Below, piece by piece: positions 1-7,468 of a stretch of DNA of 22,623 bases (position 1 is the stretch's first letter; each line of letters starts with the position of its first letter). The DNA is from DATEBA01 sp035288045. Lineage in GTDB: Bacteria; Actinomycetota; UBA4738; HRBIN12. The notes under the pieces were generated by a model, which worked only from the letters and a program-made list of their open reading frames with translations, had not been told where the DNA came from and made no database searches. A program made the translations under genes and the position numbers. The stretch spans positions 1 to 22,623 of the forward strand of contig DATEBA010000013.1 in assembly GCA_035288045.1 (NCBI GenBank). The letters are read 5' to 3'.

Positions 1-284
1 CGGTGTCGCGGCTGCGGCCGCGGGCCGCCGAGATCACGTGGATGGCCGTGCGCGCCGACAGGCGCCGCCGCGGCCGCGGCCGCAAGCTGATCGACGCCCT
101 CGTGGACCGGCTGGTCGAGCAGGGCGTACGGTTGCTCCTGGTCAAGACCCTGGCCGAGAGCGATCCCGACCCGGGATACCGTGAAACGCGCCGGTTCTAC
201 GAGGCCCTGGGCTTCGTTCCGGCGATGGGCCTGGACCTGTGGGGCCCCGAGAACCCCGCCCTGCTCATGGTCCGGCCGCTCTGA
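1..284 (+). CDS. GNAT family N-acetyltransferase, C-terminal part (5' end outside window)
   Basis: This is the C-terminal ~93 residues of an acetyl-CoA-dependent N-acetyltransferase; the frame is open to the left edge, so the start is not visible. The strand ITWMAVRADRRRRGRGRKLI matches GNAT motif A: a beta strand ending in V, then the R-x-x-G-x-G/A loop that binds the acetyl-CoA pyrophosphate. A second conserved part, with ETRRFYEALGF, matches motif B, where the Tyr lies near the CoA sulfur. The substrate cannot be told from this fragment. It is convergent with secA; only 5 bp separate the two stop codons, so any terminator must lie within coding sequence. The family call is firm, the function open. 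Confidence 0.8.
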   Translation, partial: VSRLRPRAAEITWMAVRADRRRRGRGRKLIDALVDRLVEQGVRLLLVKTLAESDPDPGYRETRRFYEALGFVPAMGLDLWGPENPALLMVRPL

Positions 285-289
285 GGAAC

Positions 290-2953
290 TCATGCCGTGG
301 CGCCGTGGCACTTCTTGTACTTCTTCCCCGATCCGCACGGGCACGGCGCGTTCCGGCCGATCTTCTCACCCTTGGTTTGGCCGCCCCCGGCGGCCTGATC
401 TCCGTGGCTCACAACCACTCGTTGAGGCCTCGGCCTCGCGGGCTCGTCCTGGCGGACGAGCTCGACCCGGTAGATGTAGCGGACGAACTCCTCCTTGATC
501 GCCTGTTCCATCTCCCCGAACATCGAGAACGCCTCGCGCCTGTACTCCGTCAGGGGATCGCGCTGGCCGTAGGCGCGGAGGTGGATGCCCTCCTGCAGGT
601 AGTCCATCTCGTAGAGGTGCTCGCGCCACTTGGTGTCGGTGATCGAAAGCAGCACCATCCGCTCGAGCTGCCGCATCACGTCGGCTCCGATCGCGGCTTC
701 CTTCGCCTCGTAGGCCTGAAGAGCCGCTTCGACGAGGCGCTCCTCGACCGCCGCGGCGTCGCCGAGCTCCTCCAGAGCGTTGCGTCGGAGGTCGGTGGGA
801 AACAGCTCCGAGACGAAGGCGAGGAGGCCGTCGAGATCCCACTCCTCGGGGAAGACGTCGGGGTTCACGAACCTTGCCACGACGTCCCTTACCGCCTCCT
901 CGACCCACGCGACTGCCTGCTCGCGGAGGTCGTGTCCCTCGAGGATCTCGCGGCGGCGCTCGTACACGACCTGGCGCTGGGTGTTCATGACGTCGTCGTA
1001 CTTCAGGACGTTCTTGCGTCGCTCGAAGTTGAGCTCTTCGATCTGTTTCTGCGCGTTCTCGACGGCCCGCGTCACCATCTTGGCGGTGATCGGCTCGTCG
1101 TCGGGCCACTTCAGGCGCTCCATGATCGAGGCGATGCGGTCGCTCGCGAACATGCGCATCAGGTCGTCCTGGAGCGATAGGTAGAAGAGCGACTCTCCGG
1201 GGTCTCCCTGGCGCCCGGATCGCCCCCGGAGCTGGTTGTCGATGCGGCGGGACTCGTGACGCTCCGTACCGAGGAGGAAGAGGCCTCCTCCCTCCACGAC
1301 GTGCTCGTGCTCGACGTCGGTCTGCGCCTTGTACTTAACGTAGAGTGGCTCGTACTCCGACTCGTAGGCGGCCCGCTCCTCCTCGCCCATCTCGAACATG
1401 AGGTAGCGGTCGTTGTCCCACTCGCGTTGGGCCATCTCCTGGCGCGTCAGGTACTCGGGGTTGCCGCCGAGGAGGATGTCCACCCCTCGCCCGGCCATGT
1501 TCGTCGCGACGGTCACTGCGCCGAGCCGGCCGGCCTGGGCGACGATCATCGCTTCCTTCTCGTGGTTCTTGGCGTTGAGTACCTGGTGGGGGATGCCGCG
1601 ACGGTTCAGGTGGCCCGAGAGCGTTTCCGACTTCTCGATGGACACGGTGCCGACCAGAACCGGCTGGCCTTCCTCGTACCTGCCGGCGATGTCCTCGACC
1701 ACCGCCTTCCACTTCTGCTCCTCGCTCTTGTAGATCAGGTCTTGCTGGTCCACGCGGATCATCGTCATGTTCGTAGGGATCTCGACCACGTCCAGGCTGT
1801 ACACGGACTGGAACTCGGTGAGCTGGGTCTTGGCCGTACCGGTCATACCGGCGAGCTTCTCGTACATCTTGAAGTAGTTCTGGATCGTGATCGTAGCCAG
1901 GGTCTGGTTCTCCTCCTTGATGTGGACACTCTCCTTGGCCTCGATCGCCTGGTGCAGCCCCTCGGAGTAGCGCCGGCCCTCGAGTACCCGGCCGGTAAAC
2001 TCGTCGACGATCTTCACCTCGCCGTTCGTGACGATGTAGTCCACGTCGCGCTTGTACAGCTCCTTTGCGCGGATGGCATTGTGGAGGTGGTGGACGAGCG
2101 GGGTGTGTACGTGCTCGTAGAGGTTCTCGACGCCGAGGGACTCCTCGACCTTCGCGACTCCGGCCTCCGTCACCGCGACGGTTCGCTTGGACTCGTCGAT
2201 CTCGTAGTCCTCGTCACGCTTCAGGCGCGGGGCTATGCGTGCGAACGTCTGGTACCACTTCGCGCTGTCGGCGACCCGGCCGCTGATGATGAGCGGGGTC
2301 CTCGCCTCGTCGATCAGGATCGAGTCCACCTCGTCCACGATCGCGTAGTGGTGACCCCGCTGGACCATGTCTTCCTTGCGCATCGCCATGTTGTCGCGTA
2401 GGTAGTCGAAGCCGAACTCGTTGTTCGTCCCGTAGGTGACGTCGGCCGTGTAGGCCGGCCGTCGCTCCCCGGGGCTCATCTGGCTCTGGATCAGCCCGAC
2501 GGAGGCGCCGAGCACCCGGTAGATCGGACCCATCCACTCCGAGTCGCGCTTGGCGAGGTAATCGTTCACGGTGACCATGTGGACGCCGCCCCCCGTGAGT
2601 GCGTTCAGGTAGGCCGGCATCGTCGACGTCAGGGTCTTGCCCTCACCGGTCTTCATCTCGGCGATGTTGCCCTCGTGTAGCGCGATCGCGCCCATCACCT
2701 GAACGTCGAAGTGGCGTTGCCCGATCGTCCGTCGCGCCGCCTCCCGTACGCAGGCGAAGGCCTCCGGCAGGAGTTCGTCGGGGGACTCGCCGCTCTCGAC
2801 CCGCTGACGGAAGTCGGTCGTCCTGCGAGCCAGGTCCTCGTCGGAGACGTCCTCGACCTCCGGTTCGTAGGTGCCGACGAGGGCGACCAGTTCCTCGAGG
2901 CGCTTGCGCTTCCTGCCTTCGCCGATCGCGGTGAGTTTGTCGAGGACCGCCAA
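290..2953 (-). CDS. secA: Protein translocase subunit SecA (preprotein ATPase motor)
   Basis: SecA is the cytoplasmic ATPase that drives unfolded preproteins through SecYEG. At 887 residues it has normal family length. Visible landmarks are the Walker A loop KTGEGKT (residues 101-107), the DEVD Walker B/DEAD-like motif (207-210) in AIVDEVDSILIDEART, the second RecA domain with VATNMAGRGVDI and the Arg-rich RIDNQLRGRSGRQGDPG. The C-terminal SEC-C zinc finger has C871, C873, C882 and H883. Its full length and SEC-C tail fit the housekeeping SecA1 rather than a reduced SecA2. The start is TTG at 2951-2953 with an AAGGAG a few bases upstream; no ATG or GTG fits as well. It is the last gene of the long minus-strand block and follows an MFS remnant, so it may have its own promoter. 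Confidence 0.97.
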   Translation of the reverse strand: MAVLDKLTAIGEGRKRKRLEELVALVGTYEPEVEDVSDEDLARRTTDFRQRVESGESPDELLPEAFACVREAARRTIGQRHFDVQVMGAIALHEGNIAEMKTGEGKTLTSTMPAYLNALTGGGVHMVTVNDYLAKRDSEWMGPIYRVLGASVGLIQSQMSPGERRPAYTADVTYGTNNEFGFDYLRDNMAMRKEDMVQRGHHYAIVDEVDSILIDEARTPLIISGRVADSAKWYQTFARIAPRLKRDEDYEIDESKRTVAVTEAGVAKVEESLGVENLYEHVHTPLVHHLHNAIRAKELYKRDVDYIVTNGEVKIVDEFTGRVLEGRRYSEGLHQAIEAKESVHIKEENQTLATITIQNYFKMYEKLAGMTGTAKTQLTEFQSVYSLDVVEIPTNMTMIRVDQQDLIYKSEEQKWKAVVEDIAGRYEEGQPVLVGTVSIEKSETLSGHLNRRGIPHQVLNAKNHEKEAMIVAQAGRLGAVTVATNMAGRGVDILLGGNPEYLTRQEMAQREWDNDRYLMFEMGEEERAAYESEYEPLYVKYKAQTDVEHEHVVEGGGLFLLGTERHESRRIDNQLRGRSGRQGDPGESLFYLSLQDDLMRMFASDRIASIMERLKWPDDEPITAKMVTRAVENAQKQIEELNFERRKNVLKYDDVMNTQRQVVYERRREILEGHDLREQAVAWVEEAVRDVVARFVNPDVFPEEWDLDGLLAFVSELFPTDLRRNALEELGDAAAVEERLVEAALQAYEAKEAAIGADVMRQLERMVLLSITDTKWREHLYEMDYLQEGIHLRAYGQRDPLTEYRREAFSMFGEMEQAIKEEFVRYIYRVELVRQDEPARPRPQRVVVSHGDQAAGGGQTKGEKIGRNAPCPCGSGKKYKKCHGATA

Positions 2954-2989
2954 TGGGCTCCTTCGGGGGCTTCCGGACGGGAATCGATT

Positions 2990-3373
2990 CTAGCCGAGGG
3001 TCGCCGGATCACCCGGGACGGTTTCGGTCACGCTCCACCGCCCGGGCGCCGGCTCGCGTAGCGGCACTCCGAGCACCATCGTCGGAACCACCACCGCGGC
3101 CATTCCGAGCGCAAGGATAGGAAACCCGACGAGCTCGGGGACGAAGCGGTCGCCAACCCTCCGAGCGAAGAACCCACCGACCGCGCCTATCGTCCCTGCC
3201 GCCAGAACGACCCCGATCGCCTTAGCGCGCCGTTCCGGCGGGTGCCTGTCCGCGACGGAGCCGACCGTGAGGATCGCCGGCGTCACCGCCAGCAGGAGCG
3301 CCTGAGCGATCGCGAGCAGCCGGTGTTGCGGCGAACCGAGGCCCGGCGGTCGACGGGGTCCGTCGGCACGCGC
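2990..3373 (-). pseudogene. MFS transporter remnant (about TM4-TM6)
   Basis: This reading frame begins directly after the stop of the upstream response regulator (3374-3376) and is in the same frame as it. It runs ~127 codons to a TAG at 2990. The middle contains SVADRHPPERRAKAIGVVLA and a Gly/Ala-rich helix, the usual cytoplasmic loop after TM4 and TM5 of major facilitator transporters. A further hydrophobic helix (VGFPILALGMAAVVVPTMVL) and a charged segment follow, as at the end of TM6. TM1-3 and the whole C-terminal half are missing. The only start codon in frame is a GTG at 3284-3286, with no ribosome-binding site. I read it as a decayed transporter. A 98-residue membrane peptide starting at that GTG is possible but less likely. 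Confidence 0.6.
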
Positions 3374-4063
3374 TCAGGTGATCTCGAGTAGCTTCTCGCG
3401 GACGGCGTAGACGACCGCCTCCATCCGCGAGTGCAGGTGCAGCTTCTCCAGGATGTTGCGGATGTGGTTCTTGACCGTGTTCTCGGAGATGAAGAGCTCC
3501 TTGGCGATATCGCGGTTGTTCTTTCCCTGGGCGACCAGCTTCAGCACCTCCATCTCGCGATCGGTGAGCCGCGGGGAGGGCATCGGCGGACGCTCGTCCG
3601 CGGCTTTGGAGATCGCCGCGAACTCGGTGAGCAGCTTCGAGGCCATCGAGGGCGAGATCCGCGACTGGCCCTGCCAGACCGAGCGGATCGCGTCGGCGAC
3701 CTCCTCGATCGGGATCTCCTTGAGGAGGTATCCAGAGGCGCCCGCCTTGATCGCCTCGTACAGGTCGGCCTCCTCGTCGGAGATCGTTAGCATCAGGATC
3801 TTTACGTGCGGCATCACGTCCCGGATCTCGCGCGCCGCCTCGATCCCGGAGCGCTTGGGCATCCGAACGTCCATGAGGACGACATCCGGCATGAGCTCCT
3901 GTGCCTTCTGGACCGCCTCGGCGCCGTCGGAGGCCTCGCCGACGAGGTCGATGTCCTCCTCGTGCTCGAGAACCATCTCGAGGCCCCGGCGGAATAGGGC
4001 GTGGTCGTCGACCACCATCACCCGAAGACGCTCTCCACCCTCCGACCCCCGCTTCGCCGGCAC
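3374..4063 (-). CDS. NarL/FixJ-family response regulator (orphan)
   Basis: This is a two-component transcriptional regulator of 229 residues. The N-terminal receiver domain (about 13-130) has the acidic pair D19/D20, the phospho-acceptor D65 in VVLMDVRMP, T93 and K115. The C-terminal LuxR-type helix-turn-helix (about 165-229) reads LTDREMEVLKLVAQGKNNRDIAKEL and then SENTVKNHIRNILEKL. Both halves look intact. No histidine kinase is nearby. The start is GTG at 4061-4063 behind GGGGAG. The upstream hibernation factor ends only 22 bp away, so the two are probably cotranscribed, which suggests a role in a stress or growth-arrest response. DevR/DosR and LiaR types share this layout, but the target genes cannot be read from the sequence. 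Confidence 0.93.
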   Translation of the reverse strand: MPAKRGSEGGERLRVMVVDDHALFRRGLEMVLEHEEDIDLVGEASDGAEAVQKAQELMPDVVLMDVRMPKRSGIEAAREIRDVMPHVKILMLTISDEEADLYEAIKAGASGYLLKEIPIEEVADAIRSVWQGQSRISPSMASKLLTEFAAISKAADERPPMPSPRLTDREMEVLKLVAQGKNNRDIAKELFISENTVKNHIRNILEKLHLHSRMEAVVYAVREKLLEIT

Positions 4064-4085
4064 GCGCTCCCCTGTGCTCTTGGCC

Positions 4086-4436
4086 CTATCCCGGGCCGAC
4101 GCCTGCGGATTTTAGTCGATTCGGGCTAGCCACTTTGCGCTTTCTCCGCTTCCCGTGGTGATCCCGGATCTGGCGCTCGAGGCGCTCGGCGACCACGTCC
4201 AGGGCCACGTCGATGGTCGGACCGTCCCCGCGTGCACGGAACGTCTTCCGCGGAACGTCCAGAGCGGCCTCGATCCTTACGGTGCCGTTCAGGCGCGGGT
4301 TGTGCTCGGCGAGGACCTCCACCTCGATCCGAGTCGCCCGGGGCTCCATGCGGGAGAGGCGGGCGAGCTTGTGCTCGGCCAGCCGCCTTGCCTGGTCCGT
4401 GAGCCTGGTCCCACGAGCCGTCACGTGCAGATCCAT
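4086..4436 (-). CDS. hpf: Ribosome hibernation-promoting factor, short form (HPF/YfiA/RaiA family)
   Basis: HPF binds the 30S decoding region and inactivates ribosomes in stationary phase. The 116-residue protein starts MDLHVTARGTRLTDQARRLA, the typical first strand and helix, and continues with IEVEVLAEHNPRLNGTVRIE and the FRARGDGPTIDVALDVVAER segment that packs as the second helix. The tail is very basic (GKRRKRKV). Most actinobacterial homologues are long HPFs of ~200 residues or more with a dimerising C-terminal domain; here only the N-terminal domain is present. I chose ATG 4434-4436 because GGGAGG lies just upstream and the family start matches; a longer reading to 4526 has an unlike-family N-terminus. 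The 237-bp region upstream may be a structured leader. The orphan response regulator follows after 22 bp. Confidence 0.9.
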   Translation of the reverse strand: MDLHVTARGTRLTDQARRLAEHKLARLSRMEPRATRIEVEVLAEHNPRLNGTVRIEAALDVPRKTFRARGDGPTIDVALDVVAERLERQIRDHHGKRRKRKVASPNRLKSAGVGPG

Positions 4437-4673
4437 GGGCCCTCCCGTCACTAGGGTGCGCGCGTATGGACGCGCCGCAGAGGATGGAGCGGGCTCCCAC
4501 CCGGCTGACCTGGTCTTTGACCCCACACTCGCCTGCTGAGGGGATCACCGCCCGTCGGACGGCTTAGCACCTTCTCCCGGCCGGAGCCGAGGCAGGGCTT
4601 ACACCTAAGCCGCGCCATGCTCAGCAACCAATGGTCACCTTACGTGGGTCGTTTCGCCCGCGGCTGGCATCGA
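4437..4673 (-). ncRNA. Possible structured 5' leader of hpf (candidate raiA-type RNA)
   Basis: This 237-bp gap between the comF stop and the hpf start has several short inverted repeats in the DNA that would be the hpf leader. They are GCGCGT/ACGCGC with an ATGG loop (plus strand, 4460-4475), GGAG/CTCC (4486-4497), GGTC/GACC with a TTT loop (4512-4522), and an 8-bp stem CGGCTTAG/CTAAGCCG that encloses 4568-4604 (4560-4612) with an inner CTCC/GGAG hairpin. From literature memory, the raiA RNA motif occurs upstream of HPF genes in Firmicutes and Actinobacteria. I could not match its consensus by eye, so the assignment rests on position and stem content. High GC raises the chance of fortuitous stems. 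Confidence 0.35.
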
Positions 4674-5399
4674 CTACCGGGGAACATCCCCGGGCAACCA
4701 CAGTCCCGAGCGGGAGCCCACCTGAGTATAGCGAGCGGGCATCCATCCGGGAACCGCGCGCGCGACCGTGGCCAGCGCGACGCTGCGCGCGCCGGCTTCG
4801 CGCAAGACGCGCGCGCACTCGGCGGCGGTCGCTCCGGTCGTCAGCACGTCGTCCACGAGGATGACACGCTCGGGCACGCGCGGCAGCGCGGCCTCGAACG
4901 CCCCGGAGACGGCCGCGGATCGCTGGCCGCCGCCTAGCCTGGCCTGGGGTGGCGTGTCGCGCGTGCGGCGGAGCGTTCGAAGAGCCGGGAGGCCGAGCCG
5001 GGGGGCGAGCCGTACGGCGATCGCACGCGCCTGGTCGTAGCCGCGGGAGGCGAGCCTGGTCCGCCCGAGCGGCACCCAGGTCACGGCCTCGGCACCGACG
5101 TCCAGGACCTGGGCCAAGGCCCCCGCCAGAGCCCCGGCAACCGATCGCCAGCCGGTGAACTTCAAGCGGTGCACGGCCCGCCGGGCTGGACCCGAGAAGA
5201 CGAACGCGGCCCGTGCGAGGTCGATCGGCTCCGGGGGGCATCGGGCGCAGCGCGCGACCGGACGAGGAGCGGGTAGTCCGCATCGCTCGCACCACGGTGG
5301 GACGAGCGGCTCGAGCTCACCGAGGCACCGGTCGCAGAAGGGCCACGGTCCCGAGCCGCAGCCGGCGCATCGGGGAGGGAAGAGGAGATCGAGCAGCAT
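4674..5399 (-). CDS. comF: ComF/ComFC-family phosphoribosyltransferase-like protein
   Basis: The protein has an N-terminal zinc-finger region with eight cysteines in CxxC-type pairs (C11/C14, C22/C25, C37/C40, C51/C54), then a type I phosphoribosyltransferase fold ending in the PRPP-loop motif VILVDDVLTTGAT (about 179-191). ComFC-like proteins work with ComEA/ComFA in natural DNA uptake in Bacillus and Haemophilus, but in actinobacteria the role is untested and no other competence gene is present here. The ATG at 5397-5399 gives the usual family start (LLDLLFPPRC); a GTG at 5427-5429, immediately after the preceding stop codon, would add ten residues, and neither start has a strong Shine-Dalgarno. 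The position close to hpf and secA matches the order in mycobacteria. Confidence 0.87.
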   Translation of the reverse strand: MLLDLLFPPRCAGCGSGPWPFCDRCLGELEPLVPPWCERCGLPAPRPVARCARCPPEPIDLARAAFVFSGPARRAVHRLKFTGWRSVAGALAGALAQVLDVGAEAVTWVPLGRTRLASRGYDQARAIAVRLAPRLGLPALRTLRRTRDTPPQARLGGGQRSAAVSGAFEAALPRVPERVILVDDVLTTGATAAECARVLREAGARSVALATVARAVPGWMPARYTQVGSRSGLWLPGDVPR

Positions 5400-5429
5400 C
5401 GGCGGGACCCTACACCCCGGCGCCGACAC

Positions 5430-6077
5430 TCAGACCAGATCGATCTCCACGGCGTCACGCTTGGTCCGGCCGACGCCAACCTCGATCCGCAGCTTCGAGT
5501 GCGAGCGCATGATCGGATAAGCCGTCACCTTTCCCCGGCCGGTGTCCTCGTCGAACTCCACTTCCAGAACCTCGAGCGTCTCGCCGTCCGCAGAAAGCCG
5601 CACGGTCGGCGGCGACGGCGGCTCCGTGACTAGGTGGAGCCTGATCGATTCTCCGCCGCACTCCACGTGCTCGATCGACGCCTTCACGTCCTCGAGCGCG
5701 AGCGTCTCGTCCAATCGCACCGTTCCGCGCCGGACCGTGGCCCGGGGCCAGGGCACGACGAATCGCTTCCCCCCCGGGAAGATCGCTGCAGTGCCGTCGA
5801 CGTCCGCGTCGCACTCGAGCCCGTACCACCCCGGCGGAAGATCGCTAACGGGCATCTCGAACGGTACGAAGAGATCGCGGTGGGGAACGACGTCCAGCGT
5901 GACCGGCGCCATCTCGATAGGGCGGGCGCCGGAGGCACCCACCGGCAGGGCCCGCGCCGCACGCAGCACGACGAGGTGCGGGTCGGCGTCCTCGCCTCGG
6001 ATCACGAACGCGCCCTTCACGGTCGCGGGGAAACGCTCGAACCTGGCCTTTACCGAGATCTGCGGCCGGTCGTTCAC
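5430..6077 (-). CDS. Conserved-looking protein of unknown function, beta-rich (215 aa)
   Basis: I do not recognise this protein. It has 215 residues, no signal peptide, no membrane segment and no cysteine cluster (one Cys near 65% of the length in HVECGGES, another earlier in LECDADVDG). Alternating hydrophobic residues suggest two beta-sandwich halves: about 1-120 (ISVKARFERFPATVKGAFVI; LFVPFEMPVSDLPPGWYGLE) and 125-215 (IRLHLVTEPPSPPTVRLSAD; KVTAYPIMRSHSKLRIEVGV). Its GTG start overlaps the stop of the aldolase-MtnA fusion (GTGA, 6074-6077), so translation is probably coupled. It lies between methylthioribose salvage and comF. The regular codon use and the overlap argue that it is real. A binding or scaffold role is possible, but nothing shows it. 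Confidence 0.75.
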   Translation of the reverse strand: MNDRPQISVKARFERFPATVKGAFVIRGEDADPHLVVLRAARALPVGASGARPIEMAPVTLDVVPHRDLFVPFEMPVSDLPPGWYGLECDADVDGTAAIFPGGKRFVVPWPRATVRRGTVRLDETLALEDVKASIEHVECGGESIRLHLVTEPPSPPTVRLSADGETLEVLEVEFDEDTGRGKVTAYPIMRSHSKLRIEVGVGRTKRDAVEIDLV

Positions 6078-7468
6078 GCGGTAGCTCCCTCGTGCACGAG
6101 CGCTCGAAGGACAGCATCGTAGGGCGGACGGTAGATCCCCTGCTCCGTTACGATCGCGGTGACGAGGCCGGCGGGAGTGACATCGAACGCGGGGTTGGCC
6201 GCTGGCGTGCCCTCGGGCGCGACCGCGAACCCAAGAGGTGTCGTCACCTCGCCCGGATCGCGCTCCTCGAGCACGATGTCGGCACCGGACCGGCTCGAGA
6301 GGTCTAGCGACGACGTCGGCGCCGCGACGTAGAAGGGCACCCCGTGGTGATCTGCCAGCACGGCCAGGCCGTAGGTACCAACCTTGTTGGCCACGTCACC
6401 GTTCGCGGCTATGCGGTCGGCGCCGACGATCACGAGGTCGACGCGCCCCGAGGCCATGAAGGACGCTGCGGCGCTGTCGGGTATCAGGGTCATGGGCACG
6501 CCCAGCCTCTGGAGCTCCCAGGCCGTGAGGCGGGCCCCTTGCCACACCGGCCGGGTCTCGTCGACCCACACATGGATGCCCTTGCCCTCGAGATGAGCGC
6601 GGAGGATGACCCCCATCGCGGTCCCTATGCCGGCCGTGCAGAGCATCCCCGTGTTGCAGTGGGTGAGGACGCTCGCTCCCTGCGCAACGAGCTCGGCGCC
6701 GAACCCGCCGATCGCAGAGCAGGCCGCGGCGTCCTCCGCCTCGATCGAGCGCGCCTCGTCGGTCACCGCCGCCGCGACGTCGGCCGCCGCGACCGCGCGC
6801 GCCAGCACCCGATCGACGGCCCACCTGATGTTCACCGCGGTCGGACGCGTCGCGACGAGCATTCTGCCTGCGTCCTCGAGGTCCTTGAGCTCGGCTCCTC
6901 GCGCGGCGGCTAGGGCCAGCGCGTAGGCCGCCGCGATCCCCAGAACCGGCGCGCCGCGCACGGCGAGCCGTCGGATCGCGGCGGCCACGTCCTCAACGGA
7001 CAGAAGCTCGACGTACACCTCCTGGGCCGGAAGCAGCGTCTGGTCAAGGACCCGGAGCCTGTCCCCCTCGAACCGGATCGGCCGTATCCGGGCGCGGGCG
7101 GTGGTCACGGTCTCCGCGACCGCCTCGCGAAGGGTCCGACCGAACACGTAGACGCCGTGGGGCTCCCCCTCCTTCCACCCGGCGGGGACGCTCCCCTGCG
7201 GGTGCGCGTGCACGATCGCGCCCGGACCCAGCCGCCGGTACGTCGTCACGTGCTCCGCGAGGTCCGAGGAAGCGCCCTCGGGCGGCTCGTCGAGAGCGCC
7301 TGCGAGCACGTCCCCCTCACCGAGCTCGGCGAGAGCCGCGCCGGTGCGGCTGATGCGCAGGCGCTCCCCGTCCCACACGGATAGGTTGCCTTCGCTCTGC
7401 CTCACGAGGCCGAGCGAGAACAGGGTCTTGCCCGCGTCCCGGAACTCGGTCAGGTCCCTTGCTCCCAC
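6074..7468 (-). CDS. mtnA: Fused class II aldolase (MtnB-like) - methylthioribose-1-phosphate isomerase (MtnA)
   Basis: This 464-residue protein joins two enzymes of methylthioadenosine salvage. Residues ~6-125 resemble a class II aldolase/MtnB: EGNLSVWDGERLRIS, then SSDLAEH (D69, H73) and AIVHAHP (H87, H89), then HGVYVFGRTLREA (H104). Residues ~128-464 are a full-length MtnA (RIRPIRFEGDRLRVLDQTLL, AVRGAPVLGIAAAYA), with the catalytic Cys in THCNTGMLC and the Asp in VIVGADRIAANGDVANKVG. MtnA converts methylthioribose-1-P to methylthioribulose-1-P; MtnB dehydrates that ketose phosphate, and related aldolases split it into DHAP and an aldehyde. The aldolase part is about half normal size and has Asp where FucA has its catalytic Glu, so it may be altered or inactive. 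I chose GTG 7466-7468, which overlaps the ahcY end; further upstream the frame is only an Arg-rich shadow of ahcY. Confidence 0.88.
   Translation of the reverse strand: MGARDLTEFRDAGKTLFSLGLVRQSEGNLSVWDGERLRISRTGAALAELGEGDVLAGALDEPPEGASSDLAEHVTTYRRLGPGAIVHAHPQGSVPAGWKEGEPHGVYVFGRTLREAVAETVTTARARIRPIRFEGDRLRVLDQTLLPAQEVYVELLSVEDVAAAIRRLAVRGAPVLGIAAAYALALAAARGAELKDLEDAGRMLVATRPTAVNIRWAVDRVLARAVAAADVAAAVTDEARSIEAEDAAACSAIGGFGAELVAQGASVLTHCNTGMLCTAGIGTAMGVILRAHLEGKGIHVWVDETRPVWQGARLTAWELQRLGVPMTLIPDSAAASFMASGRVDLVIVGADRIAANGDVANKVGTYGLAVLADHHGVPFYVAAPTSSLDLSSRSGADIVLEERDPGEVTTPLGFAVAPEGTPAANPAFDVTPAGLVTAIVTEQGIYRPPYDAVLRALVHEGATA

Noticed and set aside
239..2401. Long plus-strand open frames (313 and 381 codons) across secA
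   Set aside because: They lie antisense to an unmistakable SecA and give Leu/Val/Arg/Asp-rich translations without domains. In GC-rich DNA, codon bias opens such shadow frames.
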